Below, piece by piece: positions 46,070 to 54,546 of a stretch of DNA of 64,000 nucleotides (position 1 is the first letter of the stretch; each line of letters begins with the position of its first letter). The stretch is from Microbulbifer sp. MI-G (GTDB taxonomy: Bacteria > Pseudomonadota > Gammaproteobacteria > Pseudomonadales > Cellvibrionaceae), in NCBI RefSeq assembly GCF_030440425.1, contig NZ_CP098023.1:3222501-3286500 (forward strand), given 5' to 3'. Below the pieces are notes generated by a model. The model was not told the DNA's origin and did no database searches. It was given only the letters and a program-made list of their open reading frames with translations. A program made the position numbers and the translations under genes.

Positions 46070-46522
46070 TTATTCGATATCGGAGTCTTGTCTGTGCAAG
46101 TTCTCCAAAGAGTAACGAATCGCCACAACACTTCTCGGAGAGGTAGTTGTATTTGCGCAGATATCGATCAATTGGTTAACGGCGAGCGCGGCATACACCA
46201 AGCCATATATATTGGTAGTGGATCGGGAAAATGTATTGAGCAGATTATCCACGGCCAATTGAGAATCAATTCCATCGACTGCATAGAGTGAGCCACTCTC
46301 GTTGCCGAAGTAAACCGCATATGAACTAAGATCGCCATTAACTGGAGATGATCCTATCCCGGTTCCCATCAGCGAAGGATAGACGTCGGTCACATCAAAA
46401 TTTTCCACATACAGGTGACCAGCAGCTTCGCACTGCTGTTTAAAGTTCGCCTTCTGGGCACTCACCTGGCAACCTATGACCAAAAAAAACAAAAACAGGG
46501 TCGAATGAATAATTACTTTCAT
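46070..46522 (-). CDS. CtxB/LT-B-like B subunit 4 (longest)
   Basis: 150 residues. Signal peptide MKVIIHSTLFLFFLVIGCQVSA; VIGC also resembles a lipobox, but cleavage at VSA is as likely. Cys31 and Cys122 form the conserved pair, further apart than in the paralogues because of an insert (MGTGIGSSPVNGDLSS, around 52-67). Core motifs: DVYPSLMG, YAVYFGNESGSLYAV, then helix, LIDICANTTTSPRSVVAIRY. A charged C-terminal extension (NLHRQDSDIE) is unique among the five. It may occupy a special position in the ring or act separately. Confidence 0.78.
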   Translation of the reverse strand: MKVIIHSTLFLFFLVIGCQVSAQKANFKQQCEAAGHLYVENFDVTDVYPSLMGTGIGSSPVNGDLSSYAVYFGNESGSLYAVDGIDSQLAVDNLLNTFSRSTTNIYGLVYAALAVNQLIDICANTTTSPRSVVAIRYSLENLHRQDSDIE

Positions 46523-46599
46523 ACTATGAATATCCTAAATTAAAGGCATATAGCAACCTGATGACAAGCAGGGTCCAAATATTCTGTTCGCATCAACAA

Positions 46600-46980
46600 T
46601 TATTGCGCCTCGGTATAGATACCGAGTACTGTGTTAGGACTGGTACTGGCGTCAACACAGAGACTCACCGGCTGGGCCAATGCCACACTATTGTAGACAG
46701 TCGCTTTTAAGTAGTTTGCAATTATCGTATTGTACTCAGAACCGACCACGATATCGTCGTTAGGGTTCAGGCGGCCTATCTGAAAAAAGCGCCCTCTTTT
46801 ATCACCAAAATACAGCGTCTTGGCCATTTGGGTTGGAAAGACATTGCTAATCACCACATTAGTTGCCCAATTGTGGCCGGCGTTTAAGCACTGATTGGTG
46901 AAGTAGTCTCGCGTTGTCGATACGGCCAGTGCCGGGCTCGCCATACAAGCGAGTAATGTACAGATAATAGTTTTCCTCAC
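46600..46980 (-). CDS. CtxB/LT-B-like B subunit 3
   Basis: 126 residues from a GTG at 46980 preceded by GAGGA. Signal peptide (MRKTIICTLLACMASPALA). Cys31 and Cys108 spaced 77 apart, exactly as Cys9 and Cys86 in CtxB. Motifs: NVFPTQMAKTLYFGDKRGRFFQI, helix EYNTIIANYLKATVYN, PVSLCVDASTSPNTVLGIYTEAQ. Basic residues DKRGR sit where the turn following strand 3 lies. Role as above: predicted receptor-binding subunit. Confidence 0.8.
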   Translation of the reverse strand: MRKTIICTLLACMASPALAVSTTRDYFTNQCLNAGHNWATNVVISNVFPTQMAKTLYFGDKRGRFFQIGRLNPNDDIVVGSEYNTIIANYLKATVYNSVALAQPVSLCVDASTSPNTVLGIYTEAQ

Positions 46981-47110
46981 TATATATTCCTCTTGCGTAA
47001 CAGATAGGATAAACAGATTTGGGCTTGAATTCCCCAGTTGACTTTACTTCCTATCGAAATAAAAGGTTAAAAAATGCCATCGATTTTCAGCTTTTATTTC
47101 CTGTAATTTA

Positions 47111-47479
47111 TCAGGGCGCGTGACTAAAAATCCCAAGCAGGGTTGGAGGGGAGGTGTCATCATCCACACATAGATCCAGGGTGTTTTGTAAAGAATATGC
47201 TGCTTGAAGGTTGGAAATCATAGTGGTCACTATGGCTGCCCCTGCTACATCCACAGGGATTTTGACCTGATAGACGTTGCCATTGGCGGCACCGAAGTAA
47301 ATAGTCTTGTTGCCCAGTTCGGCACCTCCATTCAAAGTGGGATAAAAATCGGTAATAGTGCTTCCAGGTCGCCAGGAGTGATTTTGGTCCGTACATTGAA
47401 CCTGGGCATCATCCACAAGTTCTGCCAGTGCGGGTGTGACAAAACAGCCGAGCAGTACAATAGTCAAAATTTTTTTCAT
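47111..47479 (-). CDS. CtxB/LT-B-like B subunit 2
   Basis: 122 residues from the ATG at 47479, which follows AGGA and gives a clean signal peptide (MKKILTIVLLGCFVTPALA); the longer frame from 47500 adds 7 unlikely residues. Cys29 and Cys104 form the conserved pair. Motifs: DFYPTLNGG, NKTIYFGAANGNVYQV, helix, TLDLCVDDDTSPPTLLGIF. Mature protein ~103 residues, the same length as CtxB. Very acidic after the second Cys (VDDD). Confidence 0.82.
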   Translation of the reverse strand: MKKILTIVLLGCFVTPALAELVDDAQVQCTDQNHSWRPGSTITDFYPTLNGGAELGNKTIYFGAANGNVYQVKIPVDVAGAAIVTTMISNLQAAYSLQNTLDLCVDDDTSPPTLLGIFSHAP

Positions 47480-47609
47480 CGTGCAGTCCTCTATACTCAA
47501 TTTTCCCGTCGTTAAGTCGCTCTGACTTTTCCTGCTCTGTAGCAGGAAATTGGGCTATTGGTCCGAGCTTCTGGGCAAAAGTATTTCGAAGCAACTAGCC
47601 CCCATTTTT

Positions 47610-48002
47610 TTATTCACCGGTTGCCTCCTTGATAAAATTGATGGCCATCACACTATGGGGTGTGGTACTTTGGTCGATACAAAGATCTACTGTTTTATCG
47701 GTTGCAAGCCCTGCATTTACAGTGGACGTAAGAGTTTGCACGGTTCTGATGGAGTCTGGACTAGACTCGTCAACGAACAGTTGATACACCTCACCAGTAT
47801 CGTTATTGCCGAAATACACTGCTGCCTTGCCCAAGGTCCCGGTTGCGCTGTTCGCAGGGTAGATATCGCTAATATCAAACTTTTCAATCCATTTGTAATC
47901 CGACCCTGTGCACTGCGCTCTGAATGTATTGGATAGCACTGACTGTGCCAGCGCGGGGCTGCACACGCAGGCGAGTAGCGCGCCGACAATGACTTTATTC
48001 AT
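47610..48002 (-). CDS. CtxB/LT-B-like B subunit 1
   Basis: 130 residues, first gene of the operon. Signal peptide MNKVIVGALLACVCSPALA, start preceded by GAGGATTAAACC. Cys31 and Cys108 are 77 apart as in CtxB. The C-terminal TVDLCIDQSTTPHSVMAINF parallels CtxB KLCVWNNKTPHAIAAISM, including the T-P-H triplet, and AVYFGNNDTGEVYQLFV parallels ITFKNGAIFQVEV. This is the member that most clearly shows the family. It is predicted to be a periplasmic subunit that assembles into the B ring and is released with the A subunit by type II secretion. Confidence 0.85.
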   Translation of the reverse strand: MNKVIVGALLACVCSPALAQSVLSNTFRAQCTGSDYKWIEKFDISDIYPANSATGTLGKAAVYFGNNDTGEVYQLFVDESSPDSIRTVQTLTSTVNAGLATDKTVDLCIDQSTTPHSVMAINFIKEATGE

Positions 48003-48722
48003 GGTTTAATCCTCATTATTGTTGACTTCACGATCAAACAAATCCTGTAGATTCATTTGATCTTCGCTCTTGAACTACGGATCAGTAATTGATTACGCTT
48101 GACGTTCAAAATTTTCTGCCGATTCCGGGTCGGCAATGGCTCTTCCCTGTGCCGATTAAACCCACAAAAACTTTTTTATGTGAATTAATCAACTACTTCC
48201 GTGAATTTAGACACTGGTGACTGACTCCCCCGATAGTGGTTTTTTACTAAAATGACACATCTTAAAAGCCAGGGCTGCGCAGGTTTCGCCGCACCCTATT
48301 GGCATATAAAGCCCATCTGCCTTGTGGCGTTTTACCCGGTTACTCTCGGTTTGTGGTGTGGTTCATACCATCTTAGCAATTCCATTTCTGAAAAATTCCC
48401 TGCCTCCAAAGCTTGATAACGAATTTTCACTTATCCTCTTGAGATGAGGAGGTGAGTCTGTGACTATCTTCATTATTCATGTCTGAATTTTATTTCATTT
48501 GTAAAATTGCCGATTCAAAAAATAAAATACATAATCTTTGTATATAAAATATAGAAATTTACTTCCATGTCATTCTTTTTTTTTGGATTCGTGAAAAAAG
48601 TCTCAAAAATTGATCTTTTGATCAACTGACCATTAAATAAGGGTGAAATTAACGCCAAGCTGGTATTGGCGCTCGAAGCGTAGGCCGTTCGCGGAGGTGT
48701 ATGTCGAAGTGTACAGTCTAGC
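48003..48722 (-). promoter_or_regulatory. 720-base AT-rich leader of the toxin operon
   Basis: No gene is visible. The strand-specific ribosome binding site GAGGA lies just before the first B gene. A small hairpin (TGCCGA-x7-TCGGCA, 48117-48135) lies ~115 bases upstream. I could not define promoter hexamers or a Fur-type box with confidence. Confidence 0.4.
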
Positions 48723-48726
48723 CTAG

Positions 48727-49535
48727 GGCCTGTCTACACTAAACATGATAAACTCTGCGAATGGAAATTTCAAAATCGCATTTCAAAATTATTGAACACC
48801 TGCTTCCCGTTCAAAAAGGCAATGTAAAAATCCCTGATATACAGATAATTAATGCCATATTGTATGTCGCCGAGCATGGCTGTAAATGGCGAGGCCTTCC
48901 TGAACGATTCGGCAAGTGGTACAGCATTTACATGCGAGCTAATCGCTGGGCCAAGAAAGGGGTTTTAGACCATGTTTTTGTTATTCTGCAAGGTGCAGAT
49001 GTCGTTAACATCCAAGTTGACACTATTTCACTCGATAGCACTGCGGTAAAAGTACATCCAGATGGTGCAGGAGCATTAAAAAAAACGGTCCACAATCCAT
49101 TGGAAAATCAAGAGCCGGATGGACAACTAAAATTCACATGGTAGCTGCTGATGATAAAACGGCTGTAATAACCTTTGCACTCTCACCCGGTCAATCCAGG
49201 GATGCACCAGAAGGTCGAAGTCTTCTGGAAACCTTAGAAAACTGTGGGTGGGAAGGCGCTAAAGTTCTAATGGACAAAGCCTATGAAGGCGATGAAACAC
49301 GACAATTGGTATTGGACTTGGGCATGATTCCTGTTTTTCCTCCTAAGGTTAATCGCATCAATCCATGGAAGTACGATCGAAAAATATACAAGAAGAGAAA
49401 CGAAGTTGAGCGCCTTTTCAGGCGACTGAAAGGGTTCAGAAGAATCTTTAGTCGTTTTAACAAGTTGGACGCAGTATTCAGATTTTTTATCAACTTTTCA
49501 CTGATCGCTGACAGGATGATTAGTGTAGACAGGCC
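48727..49535 (+). mobile_element. IS5-family (IS427 group) element, apparently intact
   Basis: 809 bases with perfect 14-bp inverted ends (GGCCTGTCTACACT / AGTGTAGACAGGCC) flanked by CTAG on both sides, the presumed target duplication. Two overlapping frames encode the transposase through a predicted -1 frameshift. A partner element at 59291-60094 has the same plan. Confidence 0.9.
48761..49144 (+). CDS. IS5-family transposase, orfA part
   Basis: 127 residues: MEISKSHFKIIEHLLPVQKG ... YVAEHGCKWRGLPERFGKWYSIYMRANRW ... VQVDTISLDSTAVKVHPDG. The last segment contains the first DDE Asp (LDST). After an A8 run (49078-49085) a -1 shift yields NGPQSIGKSRAGWTTKIHMV, the usual sequence linking the two parts in this group. 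Without the shift the frame stops at 49142-49144. Confidence 0.9.
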   Translation: MEISKSHFKIIEHLLPVQKGNVKIPDIQIINAILYVAEHGCKWRGLPERFGKWYSIYMRANRWAKKGVLDHVFVILQGADVVNIQVDTISLDSTAVKVHPDGAGALKKTVHNPLENQEPDGQLKFTW

Positions 49536-49539
49536 CTAG
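49138..49539 (+). CDS. IS5-family transposase, orfB part
   Basis: 133 residues: MVAADDKTAVITFALSPGQ, VLMDKAYEGDETR (second DDE Asp in MDKAYEG), PPKVNRINPWKYDRKIYKKRNEVERLFRRLKGFRRIF (Glu in RNEVERLF with the Y-x2-R-x3-E-x6-K-type arrangement). The stop codon TAG is supplied by the CTAG target at the right edge, so the transposase ends exactly at the element's end. Confidence 0.9.
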   Translation: MVAADDKTAVITFALSPGQSRDAPEGRSLLETLENCGWEGAKVLMDKAYEGDETRQLVLDLGMIPVFPPKVNRINPWKYDRKIYKKRNEVERLFRRLKGFRRIFSRFNKLDAVFRFFINFSLIADRMISVDRP

Positions 49540-49875
49540 CTCATTGCTGGTAAGCTCACGGAGAGGTGCTCTACGCGCTTGTTGGTCTTCCTCCGAGACA
49601 CAGCAAGGGCAACCACTGATATGTGCGGAACGCGGATATCGGGCGAAGATAGTGTAGGCATTCGCAATGGCGGCTGTTCACGCCGAAGAGGGTAACTGCA
49701 TAAGCTGACTCAGTAAAAAAGGGACTGCTGGAATGCGGCTTTAAAGACAACGGTTAGCGATAGTAACAGGCCGTGGTTGAGGATCGGGGAAAATCAGTTA
49801 ACCCTTCTCAGTAAGTGGACACCTGATGATACGTAACCCCCTCCCTGTAGCTACATCGGGTAACTGCCGCCGGTA
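49540..49875 (+). other. 336-base gap
   Basis: Low-complexity, with small hairpins but no recognisable gene. Confidence 0.4.
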
Positions 49876-50364
49876 TTAAGGTTCCCTGGCCGCTGGCGCA
49901 GCCAGTGGGGTTTGTTGTGCAATTTGAGCAATACAAAGCGTGGCGTGCTCGGTAATCTGTTGGCTTTCGACCTCTGCTGTGTGTGCTGCCTTGTCAAGGC
50001 AGCGCTTTAAGGAATTGATGTCCTCTGTTTTCTGGTCGCCTTGTGAGGCGTTTTTTGCCTCTTTCATCATATTGAAAAGCGCAATGGTGGTGATCCAGCG
50101 AGCTTCCTCGCTGGCAGACTTCCAGTCAGCCAGCGAGATCGTGGCAGTTATATCGCGAGTTTTTTGTGCATCATGGGATTTCTGAACCCTCTCGAAGAGA
50201 AAAAACATTAGCGAAGAAAACAAAAGCAAGCATACAATCAGCATGCCACAGCCGTTGCGGGTTTTATCTGCATTGGTATGCTCGCCGCACTTCTGGCCTG
50301 AGCACCCAGGGTTAAGCTTGTGTTTTTTACAAGCCTCACCGGAATCAGTTCTGTTTTTTGGCAT
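49876..50364 (-). CDS. hypothetical single-pass membrane protein
   Basis: 162 residues. A Cys-rich cytoplasmic start (ACKKHKLNPGCSGQKCGEH) is followed by one transmembrane helix (about 40-60, GMLIVCLLLFSSLMFFLF) and a helical remainder with SLADWKSASEEARWITTIALFNMM. It lies 70 bases after the 218-residue gene and may be co-transcribed. No known domain. Confidence 0.5.
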   Translation of the reverse strand: MPKNRTDSGEACKKHKLNPGCSGQKCGEHTNADKTRNGCGMLIVCLLLFSSLMFFLFERVQKSHDAQKTRDITATISLADWKSASEEARWITTIALFNMMKEAKNASQGDQKTEDINSLKRCLDKAAHTAEVESQQITEHATLCIAQIAQQTPLAAPAAREP

Positions 50365-50435
50365 TTTTTACCACTTAATCGATCAGATTTTCTGGATAAC
50401 AGTAAGCACTACGCTGAATAGTTATAAGTAGTGCT

Positions 50436-51092
50436 TCAACTTGTTGCCCGTTTCTTCAAATCCATGCCATAGGCCTTGAGAAAATACTCTGCAACCTTTC
50501 CCTGGCGCATCCAGGACAATATGATCTTTTCCTGATCGGGGCAATCCCGCCAGAAAGCGTTTTGCAGTTTGCCGCTGAAGATAGACTGCATATTCCGCTC
50601 AATAAAACTGTACAAAGCCTGGGCGTGTTCTGGTTGCTCCAGTTGTTGCAAATAGAAACTGAGGTCATTTTCTATATGGGAGATCGCACATAACCAGACA
50701 TCTATCCCCCAAATAGTATCTCCGCCCTTCAATACGTTTACATATTTCTTTCTTGACAGGCCCTGAATAAGGTCTTTTTTTCGCTTATCCCATTGACTGA
50801 AGTTGGCTTCAACCATAGCCCCATAGACAATTTCCGGATCTACCCATTCGAGTGCATCTTTCATAAGCAGATCAAACACCCTGGGAAACAGATACATAAA
50901 ACCATCAATCGAACCAACCGTTTTCAGTGCGGAGCCGGCATAAGTTGCGATTTCATCCGGGGTGATATCCACCAGCCTTTTTGTGGCAAGCACCTTTAAC
51001 TGTTTTTCACTAATACAGCACTCACAGCCACGTATGGTCCGCGGCGGTTGAAACTCTGAAAAAGCGTGATAAAGGGCTACAGATTCATTCAT
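50436..51092 (-). CDS. hypothetical soluble protein with CxCC motif
   Basis: 218 residues, helical. An N-terminal GCECCISEKQLKVL motif could bind metal; further on KTVGSIDGFMYLFPRVFDLLMKDALEW and WRDCPDQEKIILSWMRQG are visible. I do not recognise a family. Upstream in the operon sits nothing; downstream is the single-pass membrane protein. Confidence 0.6.
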   Translation of the reverse strand: MNESVALYHAFSEFQPPRTIRGCECCISEKQLKVLATKRLVDITPDEIATYAGSALKTVGSIDGFMYLFPRVFDLLMKDALEWVDPEIVYGAMVEANFSQWDKRKKDLIQGLSRKKYVNVLKGGDTIWGIDVWLCAISHIENDLSFYLQQLEQPEHAQALYSFIERNMQSIFSGKLQNAFWRDCPDQEKIILSWMRQGKVAEYFLKAYGMDLKKRATS

Positions 51093-51499
51093 AGGGTTTC
51101 CAAATTACCAACCAGGTGCAGTACCGGTAACAAAGTACGGGGTTTAACCCTGAAAATAAATCACTTGACAAAAAATCGTCAAGCGGCTTTTCATGCATTG
51201 GATAGCGCACACTGATGGGAATAAATACGATCCAAGCGTAAGATCGGGCGCTGGGTACAGGAAATGATTGAGCGGCGGGTTCTACCCATCAGGCCCGCTG
51301 GTCAGGCCGGCGCGGACCGTTTTAAGCGGGGCTGCCGATAGTATCAGGACGCCCCACTGGCAATAAACCCAATAAAATAGCCACTGCAGTCCCCCAATTC
51401 GCCGCGGCAAAAACACAACCGGGCCGCCAATGCGGCCCGGCAAGGGTTGAAAGGCGATCAGGGGGCTACCTGATGCAGGTCATGTTGAGGCGATCGTAT
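51093..51499 (+). other. 407-base gap with terminator
   Basis: Includes the hairpin at 51419-51440. No gene. Confidence 0.4.
51419..51440 (-). terminator. GC-rich hairpin after the Ig-like lipoprotein gene
   Basis: CCGGGCCGC-x4-GCGGCCCGG is a perfect 9-bp stem 60 bases past the stop of the 744-residue gene. The T run is weak, so termination is probable but unproven. Confidence 0.6.
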
Positions 51500-53734
51500 T
51501 TATTTTTTATAGGAACATGGGGTTCGGAAAGTCCTGGTAACGCTACCAGTGCCACCTGCGGGAGCCGGCACATTGACCTCAAAACTCACCAAACCAGAAC
51601 CTTCTGGTTTGGCACCTTCACCTTTGGGAGTACTAAAGAAGATCTGAACTTTACTGGGACCATAAGCGCTGGTATTACCTACCACATAGTCCTCTGGCTC
51701 CACAACACATTCGTCCGACTCAACCTTAACGGTTGTACCAAAGGGTAACCGCCCGTTGTATACATCAGACAAATAAAAATTATGTCGTTTGATTTCGTTA
51801 CCTGAAACCTCGACTTTAGAGATAAGGGCAGCACTGCTGCCTTCACCATCAAATAGTGCTCCGTATGGGTTATGCCCGGCTACCAGAATCGTCAACTCAT
51901 CACTACGCACATGAACCAGTTCTTTAGAGCAGGCACCCACTGCTTCGGCAGCGTCGGAACAAAGCACGCCGTTATAAATGTCATTACCTTTGTCGTAGCC
52001 CTTGTTTTCATTCAAGTCCACCATCCTATCCTCGTCACCAGCGACTTGGGGGCAATCAGGATAGCAACTGCCAGCTGTGCCGGAATTACCAAATTCCCCA
52101 TCTTCGTTGTGGTCCACAAACGCTTCAGGCAAATCTTCAAATTCTTCACCAGCGTCAAACAGCCCATTGGAATTTGCATCTACAAAGCTTTCCTGCCCCA
52201 GCGCATATGCCAGGATTGAAGAGCGTCCGCCATAGGGCTGCCCCAGACTTACCGGACAAGGGACATCACCAATTTCCCCAGTGACAGGGCAAACTGAGTT
52301 GTGAATAGTTCGAAGCGAAGACGACCCGCCATTATCATCAATGAAGGTATATTTCAGCGGTTGTCGAGGATCCTGGCTTGTCCATTGTACAGAGCATGCA
52401 CCATCAACAGTAGTACAGGACCCCTCTATGCTCCCGTACTCGGTCCTAAAGCTGATTGCGGTGCCATCGGGAATGGGGTTATTAAAGGAATCAGCAGCAA
52501 GAACATTGATGGTTGAGGTTACGTTGTCAATGTTGCCGCCACCCGGATTCAGGACCGTAGCAGACACAGAAAATGAATCCTGGTCCGGTATGCCCGTAGA
52601 TATCGTCAACTCATTAGACACGGTAGAGGTAATAACCACTCCGTTATCCACAATCGAGGCTTTTACCCGAACCGGCGTCGCTACGGTACCGGAAGAAACC
52701 AATACTTTCACATCCCCTGCTGCATCGGTCACGCCAGAGTTGCTGGTAAGGCTTACCCCCCCAATCACCGTCGTCAATTCGAAATTGACATCAACCCCAT
52801 TGGCTGGCAGGCCATCCTTATTGAAGACCCGAAAAACCAGCGTTGACGTCTCCTTACCCCCACTACCTCGAATAGAAATAATCGCAGGGTCTGCGCTGAT
52901 AAACTCGATGGAACCTATCTCAGCAGGCGACACTTCAAGCTGGCTACTGGCCGATATACCCGGGTAAGCCGCCAGCGTTGCAGTGACGGTATCCTGGCCT
53001 TCACAGCCCTCCGCAGTAAAGGTCGACGTTGCCGTACCATTGGTTGTAGTCACCGGAGAATCCAGGCTGGCAGCAGGGGGTTCGCCCTGGCTGCAATTAC
53101 TGGAAAATACCACTTCTAACGGCTCAAGGTAGGGTTCACCATCGGGCCCCTGCACAATGACATCAATTGGTGTACTGCCGGTAGAAGACAGCACCGGAGC
53201 AACAATCTCCAGGCTGCCCGGTACAAACTGCCCATTGTTAAAATAACCCAGTTGTAAAGCAGGCTCTACGACAGTAAATCTCAGAGGCGAGAAAGGCGCC
53301 TGATTGGTACTGGCGGTATCGTAGGTAACAACAATCTCTCCGGCACTGCCAATATCCTGCCCTTCAACATCCAGCTCGATCAGTGCAACACCACTCTCAT
53401 TGGTCAGTACTTGTCCACTCTCGGGTGTCAAGCTACCCAGGGTTGTGCTGACACTCACGTTACCGGAAACGATAGGATCATTGTTATCTTTGACCGTTAC
53501 TTGAACATAGACCGGCTCCAGCGGATTGGGATTATCAACCAGTTCACCAGTTTCTATATCGCGCAGCTCTACGGCAATACTATAAGAGCTATCCGGGTCC
53601 GGTGTCGCATCGTCCGGAGCGCTAAACCCATTATCGCTACCACCTCCGCCACCACCACAGGCGGCCAGTGAAACTGCAATGGTCAACCACAGAAACCATC
53701 GCGAAACGGATTGGTACAGCGTAAGAGTGTGCAT
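51500..53734 (-). CDS. large Ig-like (Big_1-type) surface lipoprotein
   Basis: 744 residues. The start FLWLTIAVSLAACGGGGGGSDNG is a lipoprotein signal with a Gly-rich linker. Then come several ~100-residue Ig-like domains of the invasin/Big_1 sort, recognisable by alternating strands like ELRDIETGELV, PVYVQVTVKDNNDPIVSGNVSVSTTLGSL, VDVNFELTTVIGGVSLTSNSGVTDAAGDVKVLVSSGT. Near residues 505-600 are EF-hand-like calcium stretches (DANSNGLFDAGEEFEDL, DHNEDGEFGNSG). Many Cys pairs occur in the second half. It is likely exposed on the outer membrane for adhesion or matrix contact. No operon partner. Confidence 0.85.
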   Translation of the reverse strand: MHTLTLYQSVSRWFLWLTIAVSLAACGGGGGGSDNGFSAPDDATPDPDSSYSIAVELRDIETGELVDNPNPLEPVYVQVTVKDNNDPIVSGNVSVSTTLGSLTPESGQVLTNESGVALIELDVEGQDIGSAGEIVVTYDTASTNQAPFSPLRFTVVEPALQLGYFNNGQFVPGSLEIVAPVLSSTGSTPIDVIVQGPDGEPYLEPLEVVFSSNCSQGEPPAASLDSPVTTTNGTATSTFTAEGCEGQDTVTATLAAYPGISASSQLEVSPAEIGSIEFISADPAIISIRGSGGKETSTLVFRVFNKDGLPANGVDVNFELTTVIGGVSLTSNSGVTDAAGDVKVLVSSGTVATPVRVKASIVDNGVVITSTVSNELTISTGIPDQDSFSVSATVLNPGGGNIDNVTSTINVLAADSFNNPIPDGTAISFRTEYGSIEGSCTTVDGACSVQWTSQDPRQPLKYTFIDDNGGSSSLRTIHNSVCPVTGEIGDVPCPVSLGQPYGGRSSILAYALGQESFVDANSNGLFDAGEEFEDLPEAFVDHNEDGEFGNSGTAGSCYPDCPQVAGDEDRMVDLNENKGYDKGNDIYNGVLCSDAAEAVGACSKELVHVRSDELTILVAGHNPYGALFDGEGSSAALISKVEVSGNEIKRHNFYLSDVYNGRLPFGTTVKVESDECVVEPEDYVVGNTSAYGPSKVQIFFSTPKGEGAKPEGSGLVSFEVNVPAPAGGTGSVTRTFRTPCSYKK

Positions 53735-54030
53735 CTACTTATCCTTCACAATTTCTTTTGCACCCGGAGGCAACAGCCAGCATCCCCCCAACCGGGTGTG
53801 TATAGCCTTTACACGGCCTGATACGTTTTAGTGTTCATAGGCCACTCATACCAGTGAGCAGCCAATTGGTACATCTGTTGGTGTTTGAATAGGAGCCTTC
53901 TGTCAAAAAAGTTCTCCAAACCACAAGCCCAACAGACGCAATCGCGCACTATCCTGAAACAGTGCCTTGAATTCAAGTCTTTTTGACTTACTCCCGGAAT
54001 TTAGCACCATAAGCGCGATGAGATTTCCAG
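53735..54030 (+). other. 296-base gap
   Basis: Leader of the Ig-like lipoprotein gene. No other feature recognised. Confidence 0.35.
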
Positions 54031-54524
54031 TTCAGTTATCCCAATAACGATCCCAACCTGAAGAAACGCAACACTGAAGAAAAAATCACCAGAGCCATGA
54101 AGAAACGCGAGGCTCAAACCAAGGGCCTCAGGAAACTGATGGCTGAGAAGTGACTTGAGATCGAAGCGTGAGTGCACCGCGCTTGAAAAAGTCGCAAAGC
54201 CCACTGGACCCAAACCAGTGGCTTCTCACAGGATCCGTCAGAATCCACCCAGTGAACCCGGCACTTGCAAGAGTCAACCACGGTCGCGTTGTCACCAAGG
54301 CTGATCAAGCATTCAGAAAGGAACTGTTAGAGCGGGCGATCCGGCACAAGGGTGCGGGTTACCCTATATTGTACGGTTTACTCAACTCCAAAGGTCTCGT
54401 TATCAACTACCGTATTGAAGCCTTGGATGGCTTGCACCAGGGAAAGCCAAAGAGAAACATACTCGAGCGGCCCCGACAGCCACCGGCAGTGAGTAAACAT
54501 ACCAGCAAAGCTGGCCAGGCCTAA
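54031..54524 (+). pseudogene. decayed IS3-family transposase
   Basis: Scraps in order: KKREAQTKGLRKLMAEK (tail of an orfA coiled coil), then, after stops, ELLERAIRHKGAGYPILYGL and LNSKGLVINY (the orfB region that in intact IS3 proteins reads GYPRIHxLLxxEGxxVNxKRVxRLYR). The DDE domain is missing. Different from the IS3 element at 61.4 kb. Confidence 0.75.
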
Positions 54525-54546
54525 CCTGGCACCAGGGTGCATCGGT

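Noticed and set aside
45639-48002. B-like genes as StxB or SubB/PltB homologues
   Set aside because: StxB is much shorter and SubB/PltB motifs (ISELHVGQI-like) are absent; the LC-x5-TP tail and 77-residue Cys spacing fit CtxB/LT-B better.
54168-54524. Intact 118-residue gene
   Set aside because: Its sequence is the N-terminal part of an IS3 OrfB with missing DDE domain, preceded by OrfA scraps.
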